Assembly: GCA_030523765.1 (NCBI GenBank)
Contig: JAUNHX010000021.1
Coordinates: 1 to 38,359 of the forward strand
Reading direction: 5' to 3'
From: Bacteroidales bacterium
GTDB lineage: Bacteria; Bacteroidota; Bacteroidia; Bacteroidales; P3
Length of the DNA: 38,359 nt
Shown: positions 25,659-33,849 of the stretch, piece by piece
Position numbering within the stretch: position 1 is the stretch's first letter
Layout: each line of letters starts with the position of its first letter
Position numbers and translations under genes: made by a program
The notes under the pieces: generated by a model
The model's input: only the letters and a program-made list of their open reading frames with translations
Databases searched by the model: none
Told to the model about the DNA's origin: nothing

Positions 25659-26860
25659 AACAATATAAAAACAACACCCTCACCATCATCGGCAAAGAGT
25701 GCAAACGCTTCTTCAGCGATCGCTCGCTCGTCTTTACCTCCATTATCATGCCAGGTCTGCTCATCTATCTTATCTACACCTTGATGGGCGATGCCATGAA
25801 CAAAAAAATGCAAGCCGATCCCAACGACGTGACGGTCATGCAAATCGAAAACATGCCCGCCTCCATCTATCCCTCCATCCAGGAGCTCCCACTCATGATC
25901 AAAGAAGGCACCTTCGATCACGATGCCACCATCAACCAGATTGCCGACAAAGAGAACAACCTCATCTACGTCGTCTTCCCTCCCGCCTTCGACAGTCTCA
26001 TAGCTACCTACAATGTCGCCTCCGGGCTCCCAGCCCCCAACGTACGCATCTACTACAACTCTGCTTGTACCGAAGCCGAGGCTACCTATACCGCTCTGTG
26101 TGCCGCCCTCGATGCTTTTGAAAGCTCCAAGGTGAACATCTTCGACATCAACGCCCAGCAAGATCCCAACAATCCCGAAATTTTCAACCAAATCACCGAG
26201 GAAGACTTCCTAGGCGATCTCTTCAGCGGCATCATCCCCATGCTTATCCTCATGCTCCTCTTCTCCGGCTGTATGGCTATCGCCCCCACCTCCATTGCTG
26301 GTGAGAAAGAGCGCGGCACCATCGCTACCCTCCTTGTCACCCCCCTCAAGCGCTACGAGTTGGCCCTCGGCAAAATCATCGCCCTCTCCTGTTTCGCCCT
26401 ACTCAGCGGCATCTCCAGCTTTGTTGGTATCATGCTCTCCCTCCCCAAGATGATCCCCACCGACGAGCTCAACCTCAACGCTAATCTTTATACCACCAGC
26501 GATTACCTCTGCCTCCTCTTCGCCATCCTCAGCACCACCCTCGTCCTAGTCTCGCTCATCGCCATAATCTCAGCCTACGCCAAAGATGTTAAGAATGCCG
26601 GCACCATGGTTACCCCTCTTATGCTCGTTATCATGATTATTGGCCTCACCCCCATGTTCGGCGACGGTGCCCCCACTCAGCTGGCCTACTATCTTATTCC
26701 CGTCTACAACAGCATACAGTATATGGCCTCAGTATTCAACCATGTGAATATGATCAACGCCATGATTGTCACAGTAGCCTCCAACGTTGTTTATACCATC
26801 CTTGGAGTAGTCTTACTCTCCAAGATGTTCGACAACGAAAAAGTCATGTTCCGTAACTAA
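25655..26860 (+). CDS. NatB-like ABC-2 transporter permease
   Basis: The membrane subunit partnering the preceding ATPase. The 401-residue protein has a first helix at about residues 25-45 (LVFTSIIMPGLLIYLIYTLMG), a large extracytoplasmic domain of about 150 residues with no obvious enzyme motif, and then five or six helices from about 190 onward. The loop APTSIAGEKERGTIATLLVTPLKRYELALGKIIAL is the conserved ABC-2 coupling segment (compare EKERGTLE in NatB). One ATPase and one permease imply a homodimeric exporter. It is followed after 18 bases by a small membrane protein gene, which may be an accessory. Confidence 0.92.
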   Translation: MKQYKNNTLTIIGKECKRFFSDRSLVFTSIIMPGLLIYLIYTLMGDAMNKKMQADPNDVTVMQIENMPASIYPSIQELPLMIKEGTFDHDATINQIADKENNLIYVVFPPAFDSLIATYNVASGLPAPNVRIYYNSACTEAEATYTALCAALDAFESSKVNIFDINAQQDPNNPEIFNQITEEDFLGDLFSGIIPMLILMLLFSGCMAIAPTSIAGEKERGTIATLLVTPLKRYELALGKIIALSCFALLSGISSFVGIMLSLPKMIPTDELNLNANLYTTSDYLCLLFAILSTTLVLVSLIAIISAYAKDVKNAGTMVTPLMLVIMIIGLTPMFGDGAPTQLAYYLIPVYNSIQYMASVFNHVNMINAMIVTVASNVVYTILGVVLLSKMFDNEKVMFRN

Positions 26861-26878
26861 ACTAACCAAGGAGTCCTC

Positions 26879-27370
26879 ATGGAATCAAACAGAACCCTCT
26901 TCTTCATCCTGTGGAGTATTGCTATGTCCCTCTGCATAGGCGGATTCATCTTCGCCCTCATCGTAGTACCCCATATGCCATCCCAGGTAGGCGAAACCTC
27001 GTTCAACACCCCCACCTCCCATCTCGAATTTTATTGCTTGCATGGCTTTGCGTTGGCAACCACATTATTGTTTCTCCTCTTTGGCACCCATCCCCATTGG
27101 GGCCGCCATCAACGACAATTCAAGAAGAAATGGTTAAAGGGTCACCTTGTCGACCCCAACGGCAATCTCACTCCACGAGGACTCCAACTCTACTATATCG
27201 AAGCAGGTATAAGTGCCATCCTCATCAATATCCTCATTCTAAGTATTACCCTCTGCTCCTATCTCAAACAAACGGCCATCCTTCCCTACGTCATGCTAGT
27301 AATTATCCTACCCTTCGTGGTTGGCCTAATGGTATATGAGAAGAACTTTCAAAAAAAAAGCATCGAATAG
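26879..27370 (+). CDS. Four-helix membrane protein of unknown function
   Basis: I do not recognise this family. The 163-residue product has helices near residues 6-29, 49-69, 110-129 and 132-153, with a basic cytoplasmic loop (HPHWGRHQRQFKKKWLKGHLVDPNG) between the second and third. There is no signal peptide or known motif. It starts 18 bases after the permease stop and ends 45 before gldD. Position suggests co-transcription with the NatAB-like transporter, but no functional tie can be shown. Confidence 0.8.
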   Translation: MESNRTLFFILWSIAMSLCIGGFIFALIVVPHMPSQVGETSFNTPTSHLEFYCLHGFALATTLLFLLFGTHPHWGRHQRQFKKKWLKGHLVDPNGNLTPRGLQLYYIEAGISAILINILILSITLCSYLKQTAILPYVMLVIILPFVVGLMVYEKNFQKKSIE

Positions 27371-27415
27371 TGCAACCACAAACTAATTTACCAAATTTAC
27401 CGTTTCATTAGTCCT

Positions 27416-28009
27416 ATGAAAAGAATCACCCTTATTGCCTGCACACTGCTCCTCACAGCTTTAGCTAGCAGCTGCCACCGTCGCAACGACTATAGTCCCA
27501 AACCCGAGGCCTATCTCCGTCTCGATATGCCCAAACAAGACTACCGTAAGGTCGACACCCTAGCCCTCCCTTTCACCTTCGATGCCTCCACCGAAGCCGA
27601 AGTAAGGATCAAAAAAGATCAACCCCGCGAAAAGTATATCGACCTCTACTACCCACGCTATCACGCCACCGCCTTCCTTACCTACAAAGCCATCCAAGGG
27701 AGCCACGAGTGGCAAGCACAAGTCGATACCTCCTACAAATTCCTCACCCAGCATTTCAACTTCTCCTCGGGCGTCGATGAAAAGCAATATGTCGATCCCA
27801 CCAACAACATCATCGCCTTCACCTATCAACTCAAAGGGAGCAAAGTAGCCTCCACCTATCAGTTCTGGGTAAGCGATAGCACTCACCATTTCCTTCGCGG
27901 AGCCCTCTTCCTCGATCAAGCCCCCAACAACGACTCCTTGGCCCCCGTGCTCGACTACCTCCAGCGCGACCTACGTCATCTTGTCGAAAGTGTTCGTTGG
28001 CGACCCTAA
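27416..28009 (+). CDS. gldD: Gliding-motility lipoprotein GldD
   Basis: GldD is a lipoprotein needed for gliding motility in Flavobacterium; its biochemical job is unknown. The 197-residue product has a lipoprotein signal peptide ending in LASSC (lipidated Cys20), then HRRNDYSPKPEAYLRLDMPKQDYRKVD, which matches the GldD N-terminal consensus of a YxPKPxxYxRIDxP type, and a mature domain of about 175 residues including YHATAFLTYK and TYQFWVSDSTHHFLRGALFL, also typical. Length is right. It is not beside other gld genes here. In this order it may serve T9SS function rather than gliding itself. Confidence 0.88.
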   Translation: MKRITLIACTLLLTALASSCHRRNDYSPKPEAYLRLDMPKQDYRKVDTLALPFTFDASTEAEVRIKKDQPREKYIDLYYPRYHATAFLTYKAIQGSHEWQAQVDTSYKFLTQHFNFSSGVDEKQYVDPTNNIIAFTYQLKGSKVASTYQFWVSDSTHHFLRGALFLDQAPNNDSLAPVLDYLQRDLRHLVESVRWRP

Positions 28010-28048
28010 TCTCCCTTCTTGTCAAACCCTCCATTCCCAGCAACCATC

Positions 28049-29533
28049 ATGAAAAAAACAATACTCCTCCTGCTCCTCCTCTCCGTCCTCTCCCTTTCGG
28101 CCCAGCAGTCGCAAGTACCTTGGAGTTGGCAAAACCGATGGTGGAACACCTTCCTTGAGCAGTCCATGCTCCCCCTCTACCTCACCTTCCAACCTAACGT
28201 AGATATCGAGGAAGGGGGACAAGCCTCCATCAGCCTCACTCCCCTCCTCATCAGCCCCTTACAGAGTAGTCAGCCCATCGTGCCCACCCATTGGAGCTTC
28301 CTTAACGACACCCTCCGTTTCGTTCATAGCCAGCTCGGACTGCGCATCACCCTCCGTCTCAACCCTGCCGACACCTCCTTCACCGGCAGCTTCCGACAAG
28401 GAATGATGAGTAGTCAGCAGCACTTTGCCTGTGCCGACTCACTCAACACCTATCCCCGACCACAAACTCCCACCGAGCCCTACAACTTCGTCGAAGAGGA
28501 GGTCACCGTTACCCGTCGCGATGCGCAAGGACGCGAAGTCACACTCAGCGGTACCCTCACCCTTCCCAAACCGCAGCTCGGCGATACCAAATCACACAAA
28601 CGACAATACCCCGCCGTACTCCTCGTAAGTGGCAGCGGACAGCAAAATCGCGATGAAGAGCTCTTCAAGCACAAACCCTTCCTCGTCATAGCCGATTATC
28701 TCGCCTCTCAAGGCATCGCCGTACTCCGCTACGACGACCGCGGGGTAGGACTCTCACGAGGTGATCTCAGCGAAGCCACCACCTTCGATTTTGCCGACGA
28801 TGCCGAAGCCCTCTTCCAGTATCTTCGACACCATCCCCGCATTGATCGCCAACGGGTAAGCATCATGGGACATAGCGAAGGAGGCGCCATCGCCGCCATC
28901 GTGGCTAGTCGCAATCGCCATGTGCATAGCATTGTCATGTTGGCTGGACCCTCTTGTACTGGACGCGACGTATTGTTACAACAAAACCAATCACTCTTCC
29001 TCGCCGCTGGTGTCGATAGCAGCCTCGTCGCTATCCGCATTGCCACCATGAGCGAAATCTTCGACTCCGCCCTCACCGTCAGCCCCGACCGCTATCGCGA
29101 AGTCTTCAACCCCATCGTCGAACGCCGTACCGCCACCCTCAGTGACGACGAGCGCCGTGCCATCGGCTTCGATCGTGGCACCCTCTTCGCCCTCGCCCAA
29201 CAACTCTCCATGCCCTGGATGCACTGCTTCCTCACCACCGATCCCCTCCTCTACCTCCAACGTGTACACTGTCCTATCACCGCCTTCTACAACGAGCGCG
29301 ACCTCCAAGTCCTCGCCGCTCCCCATGTCGCACGCCTCCAAGAGGCCCTCCTCCAATCCAACCGCCGTTCCAACCCTCAATCCATCAACATCATTATCAC
29401 CCCTCAACTCAACCACCTCTTCCAGCATTGCCAAGAGGGAACCACCCGCGAGTACCTCGAACTCGAAGAAACCTTCGCCCCCGAAGTGCTCCAGCAACTG
29501 CCGCAAGCACTCTTCGGAGTCAACAACCAGTAG
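28049..29533 (+). CDS. Exported alpha/beta hydrolase
   Basis: A predicted periplasmic or outer-membrane-facing serine hydrolase of the alpha/beta fold. From the ATG at 28049 it has a signal peptide (residues 1-19, MKKTILLLLLLSVLSLSAQ) and 494 residues; the frame opens slightly earlier but the signal sequence fixes the start. A poorly conserved N-terminal region (20-145) precedes the hydrolase core: LLVSGSGQQNRDE (oxyanion region), VLRYDDRGVGLSRGD, the nucleophile elbow GHSEGG with Ser276, FYNERDLQV (probable Asp) and QLNHLFQH (probable His). Related proteins are often annotated as dipeptidyl-peptidase-like or acyl hydrolases; the substrate is unknown. No T9SS tail. It starts 39 bases after gldD and may be co-transcribed. 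Confidence 0.88.
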   Translation: MKKTILLLLLLSVLSLSAQQSQVPWSWQNRWWNTFLEQSMLPLYLTFQPNVDIEEGGQASISLTPLLISPLQSSQPIVPTHWSFLNDTLRFVHSQLGLRITLRLNPADTSFTGSFRQGMMSSQQHFACADSLNTYPRPQTPTEPYNFVEEEVTVTRRDAQGREVTLSGTLTLPKPQLGDTKSHKRQYPAVLLVSGSGQQNRDEELFKHKPFLVIADYLASQGIAVLRYDDRGVGLSRGDLSEATTFDFADDAEALFQYLRHHPRIDRQRVSIMGHSEGGAIAAIVASRNRHVHSIVMLAGPSCTGRDVLLQQNQSLFLAAGVDSSLVAIRIATMSEIFDSALTVSPDRYREVFNPIVERRTATLSDDERRAIGFDRGTLFALAQQLSMPWMHCFLTTDPLLYLQRVHCPITAFYNERDLQVLAAPHVARLQEALLQSNRRSNPQSINIIITPQLNHLFQHCQEGTTREYLELEETFAPEVLQQLPQALFGVNNQ

Positions 29534-29575
29534 TCCCAGTGAGGCCTTCTTCATACTATCAGAATAAAAAAAAAT

Positions 29576-29606
29576 CTTGGCGATTCAAAAAAATTCATTA
29601 TCTTTG
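29576..29606 (+). promoter_or_regulatory. Promoter of iorAB
   Basis: CTTG at 29576-29579, a 19-base spacer and TATCTTTG at 29599-29606 followed by C match the Bacteroidetes layout with one -33 mismatch. The leader to the iorA ATG at 29659 is about 45 bases. Confidence 0.7.
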
Positions 29607-29658
29607 CAGTCGCTAAATCTTATTAATTCAAAATTAAAATAATCAAATATAGATAGAT

Positions 29659-31248
29659 ATGTCCAAAACCCTCCTTCTGGGCGACGAAGCAATCGCTCAA
29701 GCATTTATCGATGCAGGTGGTAGCGCTATCAATAGCTACCCGGGTACTCCCTCCACCCAGATTACCGAATATGTGATCAAATCCAAAGAGGCTAAGGCAA
29801 AAGGTATCGTAGCCAACTGGTGTGCCAACGAGAAGACGGCTCTCGAAGCCTCTATCGGTGTTGCCTATGCTGGTAAACGTGCCATGACCTGTATGAAACA
29901 CGTTGGTCTCAACGTCTGCGGCGACCCCTTTATGAATGCTGCCATCATTGGCACCAAGGGTGTCCTCGTTGTCGTTGCCGACGACCCCTCCATGTTCTCC
30001 TCGCAAGACGAACAAGACAGCCGTTACTACGGCCACTGGGCTATGATCCCCATGCTCGAACCCTCCAACCAACAGGAGGCCTACGATATGGTCTTCTTCG
30101 GCTACGAGCTCTCCGAGAAACTCGGCACCCCCATCCTTTATCGTATCCCCACCCGTCTGGCCCACAGCCGTGCTGGTGTTGAACGTCGTGCCGCCCTTCC
30201 TCAGAACCCCCTCAGCAGCCCCAGCGACCCTTCCACCTTCGTGCTGCTCCCCGTCAATGCCAAGCGCCTATATCGTACCCTTATCGACAAGCAGGCCGAC
30301 TTCACCAAGAGCAGTGAAGAATCGGGCTTCAACAAGTACATCCCTGGCACCGACCACAAACTGGGTATCATCACCACAGGTATTGCCTTCAACTACCTCA
30401 TGGAGAACTATCCTGGAGGCCAATGTCCCTATCCTATCGTTAAGATCACCCAGTATCCGCTTCCCTTCAACATGCTGAACAAACTCTACGACGAGTGCGA
30501 CGAACTCCTCGTCCTCGAAGATGGCCAGCCCTTCGTTGAAGAGCATATCAAAGGATTCTTAGGCAAAGGCAAGAAAGTTATGGGCCGTCTCGATGAGACC
30601 ATCCGTCGCGATGGTGAGCTCAACGCCGAGAAGGTAGCCAAAGCCCTCGGAATGAAAGCCGAGCAAGGGGCTGCCGTTCCTGCCGTTGTCACCAACCGTC
30701 CTCCCGCCCTCTGCCAAGGCTGCCCCCATATCGACAGCTATGAGGCCGTGATCGACGTGCTGAAGAAATACGAACAAGGCCGTGTCTTTGGCGACATCGG
30801 ATGCTACACCCTTGGCTTCAACATGGGAGCCATCAACACTACCGTCTGCATGGGTGCCTCTATCACGATGGCCAAGGGAGCAGCCGAAATGGGTGTCTTC
30901 CCCAGCCTCGCAGTGATTGGCGACGGTACGTTTGGCCACAGCGGTATGACTGGTCTTCTCGACTGCGTCAACGAGAAAGCCAACGTCGTCGTAATGATTC
31001 TCGACAACGATATCACCGCTATGACCGGCGGACAGCCTTCGAGTGCCAACATGAAGCTCTTCAATATCTGCAAGGGCCTCGGTGTTGATCCCGACCACAT
31101 TCGTACCATCGTGCCTCTCAAGAAGAACCACGACGAATTTATGAAGATCCTCGAAGAAGAGATCGCCTACAATGGCGTCAGCGTCATTATCCCACAGCGT
31201 GTCTGCATCGTTGAGAACAAGAAACGCATTGCTAACAATAAAAAATGA
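29659..31248 (+). CDS. iorA: Indolepyruvate ferredoxin oxidoreductase, alpha subunit
   Basis: With IorB it oxidatively decarboxylates aryl pyruvates (from Trp, Phe, Tyr) to acyl-CoA, passing electrons to ferredoxin; the reverse, carboxylating reaction is also possible in anaerobes. The 529-residue protein begins KTLLLGDEAIAQAFIDAGGSAINSYPGTPSTQITEYV, the pyrimidine-binding domain, and later has PPALCQGCPHIDSYEAV and the thiamine diphosphate motif GDGTFGHSGMTGLLDCVNEKANVVVMILDND. It ends at VSVIIPQRVCIVENKKRIANNKK, without the C-terminal cysteine-rich 2[4Fe-4S] domain of longer IorA proteins. It overlaps iorB by four bases. Composition is C-rich and codon use is strongly biased to C-ending codons, suggesting high expression. 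Confidence 0.94.
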   Translation: MSKTLLLGDEAIAQAFIDAGGSAINSYPGTPSTQITEYVIKSKEAKAKGIVANWCANEKTALEASIGVAYAGKRAMTCMKHVGLNVCGDPFMNAAIIGTKGVLVVVADDPSMFSSQDEQDSRYYGHWAMIPMLEPSNQQEAYDMVFFGYELSEKLGTPILYRIPTRLAHSRAGVERRAALPQNPLSSPSDPSTFVLLPVNAKRLYRTLIDKQADFTKSSEESGFNKYIPGTDHKLGIITTGIAFNYLMENYPGGQCPYPIVKITQYPLPFNMLNKLYDECDELLVLEDGQPFVEEHIKGFLGKGKKVMGRLDETIRRDGELNAEKVAKALGMKAEQGAAVPAVVTNRPPALCQGCPHIDSYEAVIDVLKKYEQGRVFGDIGCYTLGFNMGAINTTVCMGASITMAKGAAEMGVFPSLAVIGDGTFGHSGMTGLLDCVNEKANVVVMILDNDITAMTGGQPSSANMKLFNICKGLGVDPDHIRTIVPLKKNHDEFMKILEEEIAYNGVSVIIPQRVCIVENKKRIANNKK

Positions 31249-31820
31249 TCATCCCCATGAAAAAAGACATCATACTTTGCGGCGTAGGCGGTGACGGTAT
31301 TGTCTCCGTAGCCAAAATCATATCCGACGCAGCCCTCAACTTAGGTCTCAACGTCAAGCAGAGCGAAATCCACGGTATGTCGCAGCGTGGTGGCTCTGTC
31401 TTCTCCCACCTCCGTATCAACAGCGATCCTATCTTCGCCGACGTGATCCCCGAAGGCAAAGCCGACATCATCCTCAGTTCCGAGCCTATGGAGGCCCTCC
31501 GCTATCTGCCCTTCCTGAGCAAAGAAGGTTGGGTTATCACCAACAGCGATCCCTTCATCAATATCACCAACTATCCCGATATCAATGATGTGATGGCCGA
31601 ACTGAAGAAGGTACCCCACTGCGTTGCTTTCAACGCTAGCGAGATTGCCAAAGAGCTCAAAGCTCGTAGTAATATGGTCCTCCTAGGTGCTGCCGCCCCC
31701 TATCTCGATATCGAGTTTGCCGAACTCGAGAAAGCCATTGCCGCCATCTTTGGTCGCAAAGGCGAAGAGGTTGTCAACACCAACATCGCTGCCATCCGTG
31801 CTGGTCGCGATGCTAAATAA
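31245..31820 (+). CDS. iorB: Indolepyruvate ferredoxin oxidoreductase, beta subunit
   Basis: The gamma-type domain subunit that binds CoA and completes the IorAB enzyme. The 191-residue protein starts MIIPMKKDIILCGVGGDGIVSVAKIISDAALNLGLNVKQSEIHGMSQRGGSVFSHLRI, with the conserved GxGGxG and EIHGMSQRGGSV motifs. Two ATGs are possible: 31245, overlapping the iorA stop as ATGA, or 31257 (MKKDIIL); coupling favours the first. A strong hairpin terminator follows, so iorAB form a two-gene unit with their own promoter. Confidence 0.94.
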   Translation: MIIPMKKDIILCGVGGDGIVSVAKIISDAALNLGLNVKQSEIHGMSQRGGSVFSHLRINSDPIFADVIPEGKADIILSSEPMEALRYLPFLSKEGWVITNSDPFINITNYPDINDVMAELKKVPHCVAFNASEIAKELKARSNMVLLGAAAPYLDIEFAELEKAIAAIFGRKGEEVVNTNIAAIRAGRDAK

Positions 31821-31846
31821 TGGTATCAAACCTATTCAACCCTTAC

Positions 31847-31880
31847 CAAAGGCACCTCAAGGAGAGGTGCCTTTGTTTAT
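31847..31880 (+). terminator. Intrinsic terminator of iorAB
   Basis: CAAAGGCACCTC (31847-31858) pairs perfectly with GAGGTGCCTTTG (31864-31875) over a five-base loop, followed by TTTAT. The stem is strong; the T run is short. Confidence 0.8.
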
Positions 31881-31976
31881 CTCTCCGCCATCCGCCATCA
31901 TCATTCCCCGATGTATACCCATCACCATCGCTAACCCCTTCATCCTTTATTAATTATAAACAAATAAGAACAGATT

Positions 31977-32426
31977 ATGTTACCTATAGGAACAAAAGCA
32001 CCCTATTTTGAGGGCACCGACGAAAATGGCAACAGCGTAAAGCTAACCGATTTTGCTGGCAAGAAACTCGTACTCTATTTCTATCCTAAGGATAGCACCC
32101 CGGGATGCACTGCCGAAGCCTGCGATCTTCGTGACAACTACGAACGTTTCCTCCATCTAGGCTATGCCGTTCTAGGCGTCAGTCGCGACAGTGCCGCCTC
32201 TCATCAACGCTTCATCGCCAAATACAGTCTGCCCTTCCATCTCATTGCCGACACCGAGAAAACCATCCTCAAAGCCTACGAAGCTTGGGGGATCAAGAAA
32301 ATGTATGGTAAAGAAACCGAAGGCACCCTGCGTACCACCTATGTCATCGACGAGCAGGGCATCATCATCGATGCCATTGGCAAAGTCAATACTAAGAACC
32401 ATACAGCCCAGCTGCTCACCGACTAG
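31977..32426 (+). CDS. bcp: Thiol peroxidase of the Bcp/PrxQ family
   Basis: Reduces hydrogen peroxide and organic hydroperoxides with thioredoxin as electron donor. The 149-residue protein shows LVLYFYPKDSTPGCTAEACDLRDNY, where the peroxidatic Cys is in PGCT and the second Cys five residues on (EAC) is the resolving residue of the atypical 2-Cys PrxQ subgroup. Further conserved parts are VLGVSRDSAASHQRFIAKYSLPFHLIADTE, GIKKMYGKETEGTLRTTYVID and a final helix. The length is typical. It lies alone after the iorAB terminator; the MITE-like element begins 21 bases past its stop codon and no other terminator is visible. Confidence 0.96.
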   Translation: MLPIGTKAPYFEGTDENGNSVKLTDFAGKKLVLYFYPKDSTPGCTAEACDLRDNYERFLHLGYAVLGVSRDSAASHQRFIAKYSLPFHLIADTEKTILKAYEAWGIKKMYGKETEGTLRTTYVIDEQGIIIDAIGKVNTKNHTAQLLTD

Positions 32427-32447
32427 TCGCACCCTTCTCTACCTTCT

Positions 32448-32640
32448 ATAGGTAACCTCTAAAAATTCCACGTATGAAAAGGAATAATAATAACCATACT
32501 TTCAGTGCTTTTGGATTGATTTATGCATCTTGCTCAGTTTCACTCAGTCATATAGCCCGCTATACTCCTTCGTTCAACGGAGCAATCTGCTATAAATCTT
32601 CTCCAAAATCACATTGAAGCAATTTTTAGAGGTTACCTAT
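32448..32640. mobile_element. MITE-like element, 193 bp, with 20-bp terminal inverted repeats
   Basis: The left end ATAGGTAACCTCTAAAAATT (32448-32467) and the right end AATTTTTAGAGGTTACCTAT (32621-32640) are perfect reverse complements, and one further flanking pair (T32447/A32641) also matches. If the element proper begins at GGTAACC, it is flanked on both sides by TATA, consistent with a short target duplication. The interior has small dyads (ATAGC-CC-GCTAT near 32553-32564) and only a 47-codon frame with no transposase likeness. A second copy begins at 38309. It sits exactly between the bcp stop and the T run of the esterase terminator, disrupting no gene. The parent transposase family is not visible. 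Confidence 0.85.
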
Positions 32641-32690
32641 AAAAAAACAAGCGATCTGCAGGAATTCCCACACGGGACCAGCAGATCGCT
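32641..32690 (-). terminator. Intrinsic terminator of the esterase gene
   Basis: On the minus strand AGCGATCTGC (32690-32681) pairs perfectly with GCAGATCGCT (32659-32650), with an inner TCCC/GGGA stem in the loop, followed after G by TTTTTTT (32647-32641). The T run abuts the right end of the MITE-like element. Confidence 0.9.
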
Positions 32691-32722
32691 ATCTCTTTTG
32701 TAGCGATGAATAACAAAGAACA

Positions 32723-33811
32723 CTATCTACGCACCACACACCGGGCCACTCCCCCGCGCAGCCGATCCTTGACAAAATAGATGCCCTCAGGCAAATGTGA
32801 AAGACTAAGGGTACTGATGCCTTGCTCCACCTGATATTCAGCAACAATACGCCCTTGCGTATTCACCACTATCAGCCATGTGGCAGCATCGGTCGATACA
32901 CACACCTTGTCTGCCGTCGGATTAGGCCATAGCTGAAGATTTGCCAGCGCCGGACGGTCGATTGCCACCGAACTCCCCTCGGTAAAGAACTGGTGTATCA
33001 CATCGAAATAATCAATATCATAGCGGTTATCGTTCACATACCATGTATGAACGCCCCCTATCACCTTGATATGTTGTAATGGGGCATCGCCGACATAGGT
33101 ATAGCGCACAAAACGGAGACCATCGTTACGCAGATCAGGCAGCGTATCAATCGTCGGATCGCCACTGCAGTGATTGACCCCCTTCCAGTAATCGATCACC
33201 GACGCCACTCCCAATCCCAGATTGCCAAAATACTGCGAGTTGCCATCATATCCCACCACCGGATCGGCCGTACCGTGAATATGGAGCATCTTCACTGGAA
33301 CGCTAGCCGTTTGGTTGGCCATCTCATGCGAGATAAGGCCACTCACTGGAGCACAGGCATTGATACGATCGCCATGCTCTATAGCCATACGGTGACTCAT
33401 AAATCCACCCATCGAGAAGCCCGTAAAGAAGAGACTGTCAGTATCAACCGGATAGTGGGCTGCCAGCGTATCATACAGCGCCATCAAGAAACCCGCATCA
33501 TCAACCGAGCCATTGCCTAGACCCGCGTTCCACATATTCCCTATCCCACCATTCAACGCCTGCGGAGCCACCATAATCCACTGGTATCTGTCGGCCAGCT
33601 GTTGGAAATGATACTCATTGTCAAGCCGTGTAATATTATCGCCCAAGCCGTGAAGGAAAAACACGATGGGCACATTTCTATCACAGCCTGTAGGGGTTTT
33701 AATGATATACTGTCGCTGCTCCTGTTGCCATTCAAAATAGCTTATCTGAGCACTTAGCGTACCCGTCAGCAGCAAACACATAACAAAGCAAAATCTCTTT
33801 CTCATTTTCAT
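32723..33811 (-). CDS. T9SS-exported esterase of the PHB-depolymerase/feruloyl-esterase type
   Basis: A predicted surface or secreted serine esterase. The 362-residue protein has a signal peptide (residues 1-21), a hydrolase core starting VPIVFFLHGLGDN (oxyanion region), nucleophile elbow GFSMGG with Ser133, HGTADPVVGY with Asp183, and GGVHTWY with His255, a complete triad in the order found in LpqC-like and CE1-like esterases. The final 75 residues (LANLQLWPNPTADKVCVSTDA...GRIVAEYQ...LSHLPEGIYFVKDR...RCVVRR) are a T9SS type A sorting domain. A polysaccharide ester or polyester substrate is plausible but not shown. It starts 38 bases after the helicase stop. Confidence 0.9.
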   Translation of the reverse strand: MKMRKRFCFVMCLLLTGTLSAQISYFEWQQEQRQYIIKTPTGCDRNVPIVFFLHGLGDNITRLDNEYHFQQLADRYQWIMVAPQALNGGIGNMWNAGLGNGSVDDAGFLMALYDTLAAHYPVDTDSLFFTGFSMGGFMSHRMAIEHGDRINACAPVSGLISHEMANQTASVPVKMLHIHGTADPVVGYDGNSQYFGNLGLGVASVIDYWKGVNHCSGDPTIDTLPDLRNDGLRFVRYTYVGDAPLQHIKVIGGVHTWYVNDNRYDIDYFDVIHQFFTEGSSVAIDRPALANLQLWPNPTADKVCVSTDAATWLIVVNTQGRIVAEYQVEQGISTLSLSHLPEGIYFVKDRLRGGVARCVVRR

Positions 33812-33849
33812 ATCTATAATTGTATCTTATGGTTAAACAAAAAAAATTA

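Noticed and set aside
32474..32617. 47-codon frame inside the MITE-like element
   Set aside because: No likeness to a transposase fragment or any family, and no ribosome binding site; probably chance.
32448..32640. Assignment of the element to a named insertion sequence family
   Set aside because: The terminal repeat alone is not enough, and TATA flanks on one copy versus CTAA on the other leave the target duplication length open.
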